In this document: one piece after another, positions 42,969 to 53,200 of the stretch
How the letters are laid out: each line of letters starts with the position of its first letter
How positions within the stretch are numbered: position 1 is the first letter of the stretch
NCBI GenBank assembly: GCA_018402485.1
Contig: JAGYIY010000001.1
Location: forward strand, 652,001 to 716,000
Source: Roseivirga sp.
Lineage (GTDB): Bacteria; Bacteroidota; Bacteroidia; Cytophagales; Cyclobacteriaceae
DNA: 64,000 nt
Direction: 5' to 3'
Translations under genes and position numbers: made by a program
Notes under the pieces: model-generated
Told to the model about the DNA's origin: nothing
Database searches by the model: none
The model's input: only the letters and a program-made list of their open reading frames with translations

Positions 42969-43772
42969 TTACCAGCCGCCAGATGCTCCACCTCCTCCAG
43001 ACATTCCACCACCAAAGCCTCCGAAGCCGCCTCCGCCACCTCCAAAGGAGCCTCCACCACCGCGGAAGCTATCCCAGTTGCTGTTGTGTCGGCTTCCGCC
43101 CATGCTGCTGCCCATCATCATCCATGCCCACCAAGGCATTCCTCTTGTGCCCATGCTACGGCCTCTACGCCTTCCCACAATAGCAGGAATGATAAAAAAG
43201 AATAAGATAAATAAAATAAAAAATGGAAAGCCACGGTTCCCTTCCTCAGCACTTTTCTTACGATTTTCTGCAAATTGCTCTGCTGTGAACTCGCCTGAAG
43301 CTAACTTAAAAATAACGTCCGTGGCCTCATCTAAACCTTTGAAATAATTGTTTTGCCTAAAGTTAGGCTGAAGATAATCTTGAATAATTGTAAAAGCTGT
43401 TGCATCTGGAATTGACCCCTCCATGCCATATCCTGTGGTTATATTCATTCTTCTATCAGAAATGGCAACTGTTATTAATAAGCCATTTTCTTTATCAGCC
43501 TTGCCAATTTTCCATTCATTGAAAACCCTCACGCCAAAATCGGCAACATCATATCCATTTAAACTCTCTACAATAAGAATGGCAACTTGGGTAGATGTAC
43601 TATCCTCGTATCCTAATAATTTACTCTCCAAGGCATTTAACTCTTCCGTAGAAAGTATATTGCCTGTTAAATCCGTAACAAGTTTTGGTGGATTGGGTCT
43701 TTCAGGAATTCCTGTTTGCGCCAGCGCCAAAAATTGCCAGAAACATAAAGTTGCTATCAGTAAGTATCGCAT
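42969..43772 (-). CDS. TPM-domain protein with transmembrane segment and Gly-rich tail
   Basis: Encodes 267 aa: signal peptide (1-18), TPM domain (about 25-160, with GNILSTEELNALESKL and TGYGMEGSIPDATA), one membrane helix (about 178-195, FPFFILFILFFFIIPAIV) and a C-terminal tail rich in Gly, Phe and Ser ending ASGGW. TPM domains bind Ca2+ and occur in plant TLP18.3 phosphatase and in bacterial proteins linked to envelope stress. It sits in a LemA-TPM-TPM operon. Confidence 0.88.
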   Translation of the reverse strand: MRYLLIATLCFWQFLALAQTGIPERPNPPKLVTDLTGNILSTEELNALESKLLGYEDSTSTQVAILIVESLNGYDVADFGVRVFNEWKIGKADKENGLLITVAISDRRMNITTGYGMEGSIPDATAFTIIQDYLQPNFRQNNYFKGLDEATDVIFKLASGEFTAEQFAENRKKSAEEGNRGFPFFILFILFFFIIPAIVGRRRGRSMGTRGMPWWAWMMMGSSMGGSRHNSNWDSFRGGGGSFGGGGGGFGGFGGGMSGGGGASGGW

Positions 43773-43775
43773 ATC

Positions 43776-44216
43776 TTAATTTTTTCCGAATGAGATGTCG
43801 TCAGACAATTCGTTTTGATCGTCCGATTGGTAGGGAAAGTATTCTTTTAACCTTTGCCCCGCACATAAAATGCCTTCTATCAAGCCTTGCGCAAGGCGGC
43901 CTTCTTTGAAATGCTTCACCATTTTTTCTTTGGTAATGTCCCAGAAGCCTTCTTCGACATTGGCATTGATGCCAGCATCTCCGATAATGGCAAACTTGTG
44001 ATCCTTTATGGCCATGTAAATCAGCACACCATTGCGCTGCTCTGTTTTATGCATTTTCAGTTCCGCAAACATTTGTGCTGCTCTGTCAAGCACATTTTCC
44101 GTTTTACAGTGGTTTTCTAAATGCACACGAATTTCACCGCTGGTGTTCAACTCAGCCTTTTCTATAGCAGCTTTGATTTCTGCCTTTTCGTCTTTTGTTA
44201 ATTGGTTTTCGGCCAT
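43776..44216 (-). CDS. Short TPM-domain protein
   Basis: Encodes 146 aa, a TPM domain without export signal or tail, with TKDEKAEIKAAIEKAELNTSGEIRVHLE at the start and KFAIIGDAGINANV in the core. Its ATG shares one base with the LemA stop (TAATG), so translation is coupled. LemA-TPM-TPM clusters are common in Bacteroidota. It is probably at the inner face of the membrane; its role is undefined. Confidence 0.88.
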   Translation of the reverse strand: MAENQLTKDEKAEIKAAIEKAELNTSGEIRVHLENHCKTENVLDRAAQMFAELKMHKTEQRNGVLIYMAIKDHKFAIIGDAGINANVEEGFWDITKEKMVKHFKEGRLAQGLIEGILCAGQRLKEYFPYQSDDQNELSDDISFGKN

Positions 44217-44809
44217 TACTCAAAATTCACATCAGGTACCACTTCTGCGCCTTCATTCGCTTCGAAATATCCCTTCCGTTCGAAGCCAAATACATTGGCA
44301 TATATGTTCTTCGGGAAAGTACGAATGAAGGTATTGTAAGACTGTACCACTTGGTTGAAGTTTCGTCTTTCCACCGAGATTCTATTTTCTGTTCCTTCCA
44401 GCTGTACTTGCAATTGTTGAAACTGCTGATTGGCCTTTAGGTCAGGATAACGCTCTACGGTAACCAACAAACGGCTCAATGCTGAACTTAACCCTTGTTG
44501 TGCCTGCTCAAAGCGCCCAATGGCATCGGGTGATAGGTTATTCGCATCTACATTCACCGAAGTGGCCTTAGAACGGGCTTCGATTACGCCCGTAAGGGTT
44601 TCTTGTTCGAAGTCGGCATAGCCTTTCACCGTGTTAACGAGGTTTGGAATCAGGTCTGCCCTGCGCTGGTATTGGTTTTCTACCTGGGCCCAGGAACCGC
44701 TAATATTTTCTTCTTGCTGTACGAGGCCATTGTAGGTGCCTTTAAAGCTTGAATAAATGATGAGTAGCACCACAGCCACTGCAATCAATACAATCCATTT
44801 TTTTTTCAT
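44216..44809 (-). CDS. lemA: LemA family protein
   Basis: Encodes 197 aa with an N-terminal membrane anchor (about 3-21) and a long alpha-helical domain. Family motifs are SGSWAQVENQYQRRADLIPNLVNTVKGYA, FEQETLTGVIEARSKA and ERRNFNQVVQSYNTFIRTFP. LemA proteins are envelope proteins of unclear function. It is the first gene of the LemA-TPM-TPM operon and presumably holds the promoter just upstream. Confidence 0.95.
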   Translation of the reverse strand: MKKKWIVLIAVAVVLLIIYSSFKGTYNGLVQQEENISGSWAQVENQYQRRADLIPNLVNTVKGYADFEQETLTGVIEARSKATSVNVDANNLSPDAIGRFEQAQQGLSSALSRLLVTVERYPDLKANQQFQQLQVQLEGTENRISVERRNFNQVVQSYNTFIRTFPKNIYANVFGFERKGYFEANEGAEVVPDVNFE

Positions 44810-45019
44810 CGCTGTTGATTTTGCTTAACAATACGAAAGAAATAGAGCAAGATATGTGCTAAGCTTATTATCGGACAATTTGGCAGATGAACGTGAGGTT
44901 AAGGGTGTTGGACCTTAGCAAATAGGAATTATTTCAAACGAAGTTCACCTCATGAAACAAGCCTCTCAAGGATAAACCCTAACTTTACGGAAAGCACTAG
45001 TAATCTAAAAGCAATAAAA

Positions 45020-46423
45020 ATGGAGTCAGCAGAATTCCGTAAACAGGCACATGCATTAGTAGATTGGATGGCCGATTATTTTGAACAAGTAGAAGACTAT
45101 CCCGTGTTGCCACAGGTTAAGCCGGGAGATATTCTAAAACAGCTGCCTACTCAAGCCCCAGAGAAGGGTGAATCCTTTGATGCCATTTTTAAAGATTTTC
45201 GAGACATCATTATGCCCGGAATGACGCATTGGGAGAGCCCTAATTTTATGGCCTATTTCCCGGCCAATAAAAGCAAAGCTTCGGTGTTGGCAGAAATGTT
45301 AATGAGTACCCTAGGCGCACAGTGCATGAGTTGGCTCACCTCTCCGGCTGCTACTGAGTTGGAAGAGCAAATGATGGTTTGGCTACGTGATATTTTAGGC
45401 CTAGCTAAGCATTTTACAGGTGTTATTCAAGATACAGCATCTACATCAACTTTAGCTGCATTGCTTACGGCTCGCGAGCAGGCAACTGGTTTTGAAATCA
45501 ATGAAAGGGGTTTTCAACAAGAAAAATTCACCATTTATACCTCAGAAGAAATTCATTCCTCCATCGATAAAGCCGTGAAAATAGCTGGGTTTGGGCTAGA
45601 GAATTTAAGGAAAATAGCAGTAGATGAAGCCTTTGCCATGCAAGCAGATGCTTTCGAAGCACAGGTGCAAAAAGATCTTGCAGCTGGTTTTCAACCTTTG
45701 TGTTTGATTTCAGCCATTGGTACCACCAGTACCACTGCCATTGATCCGATAGCCGACCTGCAAATTATTTGCGAACGCTATGGCCTTTGGCATCATGTAG
45801 ATGCTGCTTATGCAGGTACGGCATTGATGCTGCCCGAAATGCGCTGGATGGCAGAAGGGTTGGAAGGGGTAGATTCCTTTGTGTTTAACCCACACAAATG
45901 GATGTTTACCAACTTCGACTGTACGGCTTACTTTGTGAAAGATCCGAAGCTATTGGTAAATACCTTTGCCATGACACCACATTACCTCAAAACATCGGTG
46001 GATGAAGAGGTTAAAAATTACCGCGATTGGGGCATACCCCTTGGCCGTAGGTTTCGGGCGCTCAAACTTTGGTTTGTGATGAGAGAAATGGGGGTAGAAG
46101 GCATGCAAGCAAAAATTCGAAAACACATTGCCTTGGGAAAATGGCTGGCTCAAACCATTGAAGCCCATCCTGATTTTGAACTCTTGGCTCCCGTGCCCTT
46201 AAATACCGTTTGCTTCCGCTATACACGTGGCAAAGCTGATGCATTGGATGCCATCAACAAGGAGATTATGGACAAGGTGAACGCCACCGGAAAATTATTC
46301 TTTACGCAAACCCAAGTTAAAGACAAGTTTGCCTTACGTTTATCCTTTGGAAACACGAATTTAGAGGCATATCATGTGGAAAATGCCTGGCGTTTGATTG
46401 TTGCTATGGCTGAAGCTAAATAG
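45020..46423 (+). CDS. Aromatic-L-amino-acid-type PLP decarboxylase
   Basis: Encodes 467 aa of the group II PLP decarboxylases (DDC/tyrosine decarboxylase type). The PLP lysine is Lys293 in FNPHKWMFTNFD. The cofactor-stacking His is in HSSIDKA near 179, and HHVDAAYAG at 258-266 supplies the Asp that contacts the pyridine nitrogen. It would convert an aromatic amino acid such as tyrosine, tryptophan or phenylalanine to the amine and CO2; the exact substrate cannot be told. It is monocistronic and cytoplasmic. Confidence 0.93.
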   Translation: MESAEFRKQAHALVDWMADYFEQVEDYPVLPQVKPGDILKQLPTQAPEKGESFDAIFKDFRDIIMPGMTHWESPNFMAYFPANKSKASVLAEMLMSTLGAQCMSWLTSPAATELEEQMMVWLRDILGLAKHFTGVIQDTASTSTLAALLTAREQATGFEINERGFQQEKFTIYTSEEIHSSIDKAVKIAGFGLENLRKIAVDEAFAMQADAFEAQVQKDLAAGFQPLCLISAIGTTSTTAIDPIADLQIICERYGLWHHVDAAYAGTALMLPEMRWMAEGLEGVDSFVFNPHKWMFTNFDCTAYFVKDPKLLVNTFAMTPHYLKTSVDEEVKNYRDWGIPLGRRFRALKLWFVMREMGVEGMQAKIRKHIALGKWLAQTIEAHPDFELLAPVPLNTVCFRYTRGKADALDAINKEIMDKVNATGKLFFTQTQVKDKFALRLSFGNTNLEAYHVENAWRLIVAMAEAK

Positions 46424-46506
46424 GTGCAGCTTAAAGTTTGAAGGTTTTATAAAGTCTCTTTTTAAGTGATCCTGTATTTTTTTATGCCTTTACATTCCTA
46501 AAGCGT

Positions 46507-47164
46507 TTATTCTTCTGCTTTCTTCTTTTTCAAAGCAGATAAAGCAAAGCCCAGATAAGGAGATAAATAGGTTCGGCCCCATTCAAAAGTAAAGTTGTAC
46601 GCTAGGTCTATAGCTGCTCCCACAAAAATCGTTTCTGATATTTGATGTCTGTAATCTAATCCTACTGTCCATTGCCTGAATGGCTCTTTTCCTAAAAAGA
46701 CATAGCTGATTCTCCTTGTTTCGGGACGGCCTCTAATTTCATTTACATATGCTCCGTGAGTAGCTTCAGTAATGACCCCAAAGCCAATGTTGGGTCGAAA
46801 CTCATTTGCTTGATTAATTTTGAACTTATATCCCAATTTAAAAAAATAAGATGAGTTGAAGAAAATCTGATTCAAATCGATGACATTAGCCCGATCCAAA
46901 GAATATTGAAATTGAGCATAAAATTTGCTATTGATATCATAACTCAGGAACACGGAGTAAGCCTCAACTTTATTCAAAAGATTCCAACTCATTAGAACGA
47001 TTCTGGTTGGGTCTTAATTGAACAGCTCTTAGCGAATGCCATGAATGTATGGTATTGTAGGAAATCGATAACTGACTTTTTTCAAAGAAAGAGTCAGTTT
47101 GTGCAACCAAATCGTTGGCGAAAAGCAAGGAACTGACAAAAACCGGTATTAATATTCTCAACAT
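46507..47164 (-). pseudogene. Outer-membrane barrel protein split by a frameshift
   Basis: Two frames read as one protein of about 215 aa. The first (47164 to 46970) has a signal peptide (MLRILIPVFVSSLLFANDLVA). The second (to 46507) continues as alternating strands (FRPNIGFGV, WTVGLDYRHQI, YLSPYLGFALSAL), as in small outer-membrane barrels. They overlap around 46970-46992. Removing one base from the AAAA run at 46976-46979 (T on the coding strand) gives a continuous RSNELESLNKVEAYSVF. The lesion may be real or a sequencing error. No family name can be given. Confidence 0.6.
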
Positions 47165-47165
47165 A

Positions 47166-47300
47166 TTATCTTACAATGAGTTCAAGGGTAAAATCCATCT
47201 TTTGTGCTTGAAATACGGCCAAACCTTCATGTAGGCCTGCACGCAAATCTGTTTTAAAAACCGCCATGGTACCGCATCTGTCGTAAGGCACGGCATGCAC
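47166..47300 (-). pseudogene. 3' fragment of an unidentified gene
   Basis: A 44-codon frame from a GTG at 47300 to a TAA at 47166-47168 reads VHAVPYDRCGTMAVFKTDL then RAGLHEGLAVFQAQKMDF. Its codon use is richer in G and C than its AT-rich neighbours, and no ribosome site is seen. It looks like the tail of a gene whose 5' part was lost when the adjacent AT-rich segment arrived. The parent family is unknown. Confidence 0.35.
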
Positions 47301-47305
47301 TAAGT

Positions 47306-47488
47306 TCAAATTACATTAAGCTCTAATAATAAATTTTGTATGATATAAACGAATATAATCAATAATAAAATTAAATATCTTAGCTTAAAACCAACTTGCT
47401 CTTTCTTACGAACGAAGAAAATTATATCTAGTAATATGACTACAGAGCCAATGGCAAACAGTATTAATAGTGTTTTTAAATATATCAT
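47306..47488 (-). CDS. Small membrane protein, hypothetical
   Basis: Encodes 60 aa from the ATG at 47488, two bases after the stop of the lipoprotein gene; it has two hydrophobic segments (LLILFAIGSVVILLDIIFFV and LRYLILLLIIFVYIIQNLLL) with a short charged loop. In-frame upstream starts would lie inside the lipoprotein gene. It is probably co-translated with that gene. No family recognised. Confidence 0.55.
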   Translation of the reverse strand: MIYLKTLLILFAIGSVVILLDIIFFVRKKEQVGFKLRYLILLLIIFVYIIQNLLLELNVI

Positions 47489-47489
47489 C

Positions 47490-48146
47490 TTATAGCTCAT
47501 CATTATCCCACATACAAGCAACAAAATCCGCAACAGCCCAAGCCACACCTATGTAACCTAACCCCAACCTAGCAGCTGCTTTTCCTACCGCTTTTATCAA
47601 GGCCTTTCTTGCTGCAAAACTACTGACAACCCTGTCAGTATATAGCGCCCAAAGAGCTTCCACTCCTAAAGCTCTCAAGGCACAATTATAAAAATCCCCT
47701 ATGTTAGAGGCATATAACACATTCACTCCAAATAAATTAGTCGAAGAAGCAGCCAATTCAAGGTTTTCATATTTCGCTTGTTCGGAAAACCCAGCTACGG
47801 CAAAAGCCATATATATTATTTCAGAGGCATCAAATGAACCAAATTCATCAATGATTTCATCCTTTGCAAACCCATATGATAAGAGTAATTTTTGACTTGT
47901 AGCTATTAGAGGTTTTAACTTTTGATTTAAATCTGCCTCAGTGAATTCTTGATACGAACTATTATTAATCCCCAACCGATTGTTTTCTTGAACCAAAACA
48001 TTATTCACTTCTATTGCCTTGTCTTTGGCTAAACTCTTAAACTCTTCAAGTGCTAACTTTTGCTCAGTCACTTCAAATACTGGATTGACAGGTTGACAGG
48101 CCAAGACCGTAAGTAATAGTAGGTTGAAATAAAATAGCTTCTTCAT
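47490..48146 (-). CDS. Lipoprotein with amphipathic, bacteriocin-like C-terminus, hypothetical
   Basis: Encodes 218 aa from the ATG at 48146, where a lipoprotein signal starts (MKKLFYFNLLLLTVLAC, box VLAC); the open frame extends to 48233 without a good start. The last 45 residues are Ala-, Gly- and Lys-rich and hydrophobic (KALIKAVGKAAARLGLGYIG then VAWAVADFVACM), with a cysteine in each of GDFYNCALR and FVACMWD. Such tails resemble membrane-active peptides, but that is only a likeness. A small membrane-protein gene follows immediately and could be an immunity or partner protein. Confidence 0.6.
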   Translation of the reverse strand: MKKLFYFNLLLLTVLACQPVNPVFEVTEQKLALEEFKSLAKDKAIEVNNVLVQENNRLGINNSSYQEFTEADLNQKLKPLIATSQKLLLSYGFAKDEIIDEFGSFDASEIIYMAFAVAGFSEQAKYENLELAASSTNLFGVNVLYASNIGDFYNCALRALGVEALWALYTDRVVSSFAARKALIKAVGKAAARLGLGYIGVAWAVADFVACMWDNDEL

Positions 48147-48465
48147 TGCATTCAAATAAGGGTTAAAAATGAGTTGAACACTCGTCCATACCATTGAATT
48201 AACAAATATATTATTTAATATTCTATTTTTCAAATATATGTCTTACCGTTTTTCGTTTTTAGCTTTTCTGTTTGCTCTAAAATTCTACTCGGAATATATT
48301 AATTATACATTATTGTTATTGTAATTCCTTGGTGGCTTTCATTGATTTTTACCTAAATACGAAAGTAAAAGCAATGCAAGTTGAGTACCACTACAACCTG
48401 TCTTTAAAAATTATAATGGTGGTAAAAAGTGCTAACAACTTTTGCCATTAGCGTGTTGAGCTCTT
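48147..48465. other. AT-rich intergenic region
   Basis: This 319-base divergent gap presumably holds promoters for the two flanking lipoprotein genes. I see no gene, repeat or structured element in it. Confidence 0.5.
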
Positions 48466-49017
48466 ATGCTTAGATGGATTTATTATCTTACTGCGGCTTT
48501 GTTCTTATCAGCCTGCAACCCCAACAAAAACACAAGGGTAAACCCGGAGTCGCTTACTTTTCAAACCACAGATTCCTCCAAGTTATTTTTTAAAAATGTA
48601 AGGAGTAATTATTACGATCTGGAAGAGCTTAGTGAAGCCCAATTGGAGGTGTATCGATTCAAAAAGCGCTTAAAGCAAGAAGATGTGCCCGTAATACAGC
48701 TGGCCTTGGTAAACAACTGGCGTTATGATGAAGCGTATATTTTGGTTGAACCTAATATGGCTGCCGGCTCATTAAACGATTTACATCTCAGATGGATTGA
48801 CGGTGAAAAAAAGACTCAGGGAGAATTAAAGTTTGAAGGAGGGAATAAAAAAGCACATTTGCTTTTTGCATCAAAGATTTACGACAGATTGCTCTCTGGC
48901 TGTACTTTTGAACTGATGAAGGGAGAAGAATGGTCGCCCATTTTTTCAAGCACAATAGAAGAAGAAGTTTTCCGAATTACTCTTTTCGATTATTATCGGC
49001 TAATCAATCAGATTTAG
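48466..49017 (+). CDS. Hypothetical lipoprotein
   Basis: Encodes 183 aa with a lipoprotein signal ending LSAC followed by NPNKNT. The mature part is a single mixed domain, with NNWRYDEAYILVEPN and LHLRWIDGEKKTQGELKF; no family recognised. Its TAG overlaps the stop of the convergent 45-aa gene. Confidence 0.65.
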   Translation: MLRWIYYLTAALFLSACNPNKNTRVNPESLTFQTTDSSKLFFKNVRSNYYDLEELSEAQLEVYRFKKRLKQEDVPVIQLALVNNWRYDEAYILVEPNMAAGSLNDLHLRWIDGEKKTQGELKFEGGNKKAHLLFASKIYDRLLSGCTFELMKGEEWSPIFSSTIEEEVFRITLFDYYRLINQI

Positions 49018-49151
49018 CCTTCTTTATTGTCTTTTTTCCTTCCTTTGAATAGGGCGTCATGTTGACTTACTGCCCCTACAAAGGCAATTAAAATGACCAC
49101 AATCCAAATAAAAGTGTTGGCACCGGAGGCTATTGGGGCATCAAATAACAT
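49014..49151 (-). CDS. Very small single-helix membrane protein
   Basis: Encodes 45 aa from the ATG at 49151: a short polar start, one membrane helix (ANTFIWIVVILIAFVGAV) and a basic tail (KGRKKDNKEG). A purine-rich AAAAGAAAAAAG stretch precedes the ATG. Gene status rests only on this layout. Confidence 0.4.
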   Translation of the reverse strand: MLFDAPIASGANTFIWIVVILIAFVGAVSQHDALFKGRKKDNKEG

Positions 49152-49340
49152 ATCTTTTTTCTTTTGATACAAAGATATAGAAAAAGGGAATGTTAAGAAG
49201 CACTTCACAGATTTTTAACGCCCTTATAACATATGAAGTCTTAAGCCCTTCTAAAAGTAATAATATCTTAACGTTTACTTTCGACTCCTTTAAAGGCTAT
49301 CCTGCTACTTTACATATTCGTAAAAGAAGAATGCGTAGGC

Positions 49341-49559
49341 ATGAAAAACTCCTTAAAGGTTGTAAGAAAAAAGAAGAAGATTACGCAGGAACAGCTATCG
49401 GAGTTGGTTGGTGTCTCACGACAAAGTATTAATGCCATTGAACGTGGCAAATACACGCCTTCTACCGTCTTAGCACTTAAGATTTCGGAAATATTTAACA
49501 CTTCCGTCAATAAGATTTTTGAGCTTGAACCTTCTGATTATCAGAAAGAAAAGTCTTAA
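49341..49559 (+). CDS. XRE-family helix-turn-helix regulator
   Basis: Encodes 72 aa, nearly all one Cro/C1-type HTH domain: ITQEQLSELVGVSRQSINAIERGKYTPS is the recognition core with the conserved Gln, Ser and Glu positions. It is of the short YozG-like kind, often acting alone or with a membrane partner. The small single-helix gene divergent from it may be that partner, which is inference. A 10-base perfect inverted repeat follows at 49657-49683. Confidence 0.9.
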   Translation: MKNSLKVVRKKKKITQEQLSELVGVSRQSINAIERGKYTPSTVLALKISEIFNTSVNKIFELEPSDYQKEKS

Positions 49560-49656
49560 GAGGGCTCTGTTCTCAAAGTAAGATTTAACTATCAGTATAT
49601 CAATATTTTAAGAAGGGTGGTTGCAGTAAAACAAGTTTTCACTTCGAACTGCAAGA

Positions 49657-49683
49657 TTTACTGTAAAGTAAAATTACAGTAAA
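49657..49683. repeat. Perfect inverted repeat after the XRE gene
   Basis: TTTACTGTAA (49657-49666) is the reverse complement of TTACAGTAAA (49674-49683), separated by seven bases and followed by GTTTGATTTTTT. The GC-poor stem makes it a weak terminator; it could also be an operator for the neighbouring XRE protein. Confidence 0.45.
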
Positions 49684-49766
49684 GTTTGATTTTTTATCAC
49701 CCCCTCAGGTGCCACCTACTTCTTAATAATTTAAAGGAAGTTAAAGTTTTATAACTTTTCGGAAAT

Positions 49767-50249
49767 TTACGAAAGGTTATTGTTCAACCTGATTTCATAA
49801 CTACCTGAAAGTGCTTGAGTCCCCTCTAATCGTCCACTTGGGGGTGTGGGGATGTTAAATACCAAGATCAACTGACTACTGGTTCTTGTGAATGTGATAT
49901 CAACCCCAGATGCAGGCTTGTTACCACTAAGTTTGATCTTATCAAAACTATTGCCAACAAACTCCCATGTTCCCGAAGTTTCAAACAAATCGTCTCCATT
50001 TGTGCTGCTAAATGTCTTTCCCGAAACATTAAACCTTAGGGTAAACCCATCAAAAAACCTGCTTTCATCTAAATTATTTCTTCTGATGCTTCCCCCATTA
50101 GCAATGGAATAGGTAATTCCAGATGTTCCGGCAAGGCTTTCTAATGCCAATTCCTCTACAGTCTTTATAGGAAGAGGGTCTTCCTTATCTGAAGAACAGG
50201 ACATTCCCAAAACAATAAAAAATAGATATATCAAAAACCGATTTCACAT
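49767..50249 (-). pseudogene. Small lipocalin-like lipoprotein with stop at codon 2
   Basis: The frame encodes about 160 aa: a lipoprotein signal (IYLFFIVLGMSC) and a strand-rich domain (ITYSIANGGSIRRNNLDES, FETSGTWEFVGNSFDKIKL, LSGSYEIRLN) like small lipocalin-type Bacteroidota lipoproteins. The expected ATG (50247-50249) lies one base after the stop of the large upstream gene, but codon 2 is TGA (50244-50246). The only other start is a TTG at 50234. A CGA-to-TGA change would explain it, since the expected signal begins M-R-N-R-F-L. It may be silent or rescued by the TTG. Confidence 0.6.
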
Positions 50250-50250
50250 C

Positions 50251-53200
50251 TTATCGCTCAATTATAAATTTAAGAACTTGTAAAGATCTTTCAGAAGAAA
50301 TTCTAATGAAATGCAGACCATTACTTAATCCACTTGTGTCTATGCTAATACTTTTTCCTGAATAATCTATAGCGTTGATATGCCCCATACTTCTACCAGA
50401 GGCATCCACTATCTCAAGATTAAATTCGTCAGGATTGATTGTCCTCCCAAACTCTAAGGATAGGGAGTTTTTAGCAGGGTTTGGATATAATTTAATGTCT
50501 GCTTGTTTATCAGGGTTTATGGTTGGCGTAGACAAAATCACATCTACATGTACCTTCATTTCAGCTGTTGCTGTATTACCACTGGCATCTTTTACAGTAT
50601 AGGTGATGGTTTGTTCGCCGCTGTCATCTCTGGAGAATTCAGGTTTAGATAATTTTCTCTCTACAATTCCACAATTATCCGTACTCCCTTCGTCAATATC
50701 TTCCCATTTGAGAACTGCTTTACCTTCCGAATCAAGTTGGATAGTAAAGTTGCTTTTTGATTTTACTACAGGTTTAATTTCATCTACTACATTTACACCA
50801 ACTTCTATACTTGACTCATTACCTGCAGCATCTCTTGCTGTGAAAATGATGTTGTTTTCTCCGAGGTCCGTACAGGAGAAGGATGATTTAGATAATGACA
50901 TTTCTGTAATTCCTACATTATCTGTGGATCCGTTATCTACTTCTTCAATTTTTAATTCATAACTCCCTTGATCATCCAAGGCGGCAGTTATATTGGATTT
51001 GATTATAAGGGTAGGCCCTTTCCTATCAAGCATGGAGCCATATGTTTTGATTGTTTCATCAAAAGAATCTAAGGCGAAAATTTTATAGTCTACTTTTTCA
51101 AGGCTTAAATCTCCAGTCAATATTTTTAAACCATAAATTTTTGATTTGGTATTTCCTTCATATAATTTATAATTTATATTAGTGAATATCTCTCTTTTAA
51201 CCATACTATCATCAATATATAATTCATAACCATATTTTAGACCTGCAATCTTTTGATTGTTGATAAAATGAAAATTTTGATTTATGTCAAAAGAATTTGA
51301 TAATTCAATTTCAAATCCTTTTTCATTAGCGTTCTCTATTATCTTGGAAGATAATTCTTTAAATGGTAGAGGAGGTAAATTTTTAGATGAAAGAAACAAA
51401 TTTTTTGTTTTGATTTCAAAATCATTTTTTATTCTAACATAATAGGCACCAACATATTCTATATCCCCTTTTTTCCCGGATTTAGACCATCTACCATTTC
51501 CTACCGGAGTTTCGTTTGGCCGATTCTCATTAAGTATGTCTGATAAAATTAATTTTGGCTCAATATAAAAAGTGGAATTCTTTGGGTAGGCATCTAAAAA
51601 ATTTGGTCTCGTCATCATCTTTTTCTGAGGATCTAAGACAATGAATTCTTGTTTCAGGTACTCATCAAGAAACATATAAAGAGTGTCACTGGATAGGATT
51701 ACTTCTGAAAAATCGTATCGGATTGGTGTAGACACCTCATTTACCATGGAAACCCGAAGGTTTTTATCAATTGAGAGATTTTCAAATCCAACATCTGGAA
51801 GTTCTGATTTAGTAAATATATGCAAATAATCTGGCTTGGAAGATGATATAATTTCAAGTTTACCATCTCCGTCTAAATCATTTAGCGAGGCATTATTTTG
51901 AAGTGTAAAAGATTCAATCCTAAAATCTGTTTCATTATTTGGATAGACTCCGTCCGAATCAAAGACAGAATATCCAGACTCAAGATTGTTTGGGTAATAG
52001 AAACCATTAATTTCAGCGAGGTCAGTTAATTTGAACTTGTTATTTTCAACTTGTTTGAAGTAATACAGAGTATTTGTTTTTCCATTCCATGCTGGGTAAT
52101 TTAAAAACTGATTAATTCCTCCCATGACTGTGTTTGGTGGAGCTCCTATTTGAGGGTAAATATCCAATTTTCCATCGTTATCCACATCAATCAAATGAAT
52201 AGTTCCTGAGTTATCTAAACTAAATGTTTCGTATTCTCCTTCAAAAAAGTAGTCTTTCGTGACATCAATTAACTTATATTCATTTCCTTCCTTTTTTTTC
52301 TCATACATTCGAAAATATTGTTGTACAACTCCTTTGGTGAAATCAGATCCAGTCGAATTATCCAAATTCACCCCTGTAAATTCTTTGGAAGGACTACCAG
52401 AGGGACCAGTGAAAAAATACAAGATCAATTCTTTTTGCGTGTTTAAAGAACTCATGGGTAAATAGTGTTTAGGAAAAATATTCCAGGTTGTATCCAACAA
52501 ATAGTCTTTTGCTGAAAAAATTGGTGTAAATTCTACGCGTTTGTTGTTATGATCTAATTTAAAGTAACCAAATTTTCGGATGGGGACAGAATTTTGGTCG
52601 CCAACAATATCTATCCAGAGCTCCGAAAGGATCTCTTCACTTGCGTCATTATCCATTTGAGTGGCATATTGGTTTGTCGCTTCAGGGACCAACCAATTAT
52701 ACCCTCCTTCTACATCAAAATCATAGATTTCTCCGAATAACTTTCCCGAACCATCATTCTTAAAGTAATAAAATAAACTTCTATTGCGAGCATCATAAAC
52801 GGGTAGTCCAGATAATTCAGTAGTAGCCGCATGAGTTCCAGACATTAGAATATCTATATCACCATCACCATCCAAATCACCTAAACCCAAAGATTGATCC
52901 CAGGGGAATCGTGCTCTTGTAGCAAGAATTTCTTCAGAAAACATTAAGTGAGTGGCGGTAACATCTTCTATTTTTCCATTTTTTTTCCGATATACCCTAG
53001 GCATAAATTCTATAGCTAACCCTGGATCCCCAGCGTTTCCAATCGCGTAATCAATGTTTTCAATAAAGTTATTTTGAGCGAAAAAACCTTTCCAATTGTC
53101 GATTCCAGTTTCGTTAATTAATGTTGGGTCAAACCATGCAAAATTATAAAAATATTCACCAGTTTCATCTTCAAAATACTTGTGGTCCACGGATGTAAAA

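Noticed and set aside
49190-49432. Open frame overlapping the start of the XRE regulator
   Set aside because: The XRE frame has a clear HTH domain and a normal ATG; the other frame is a shadow.
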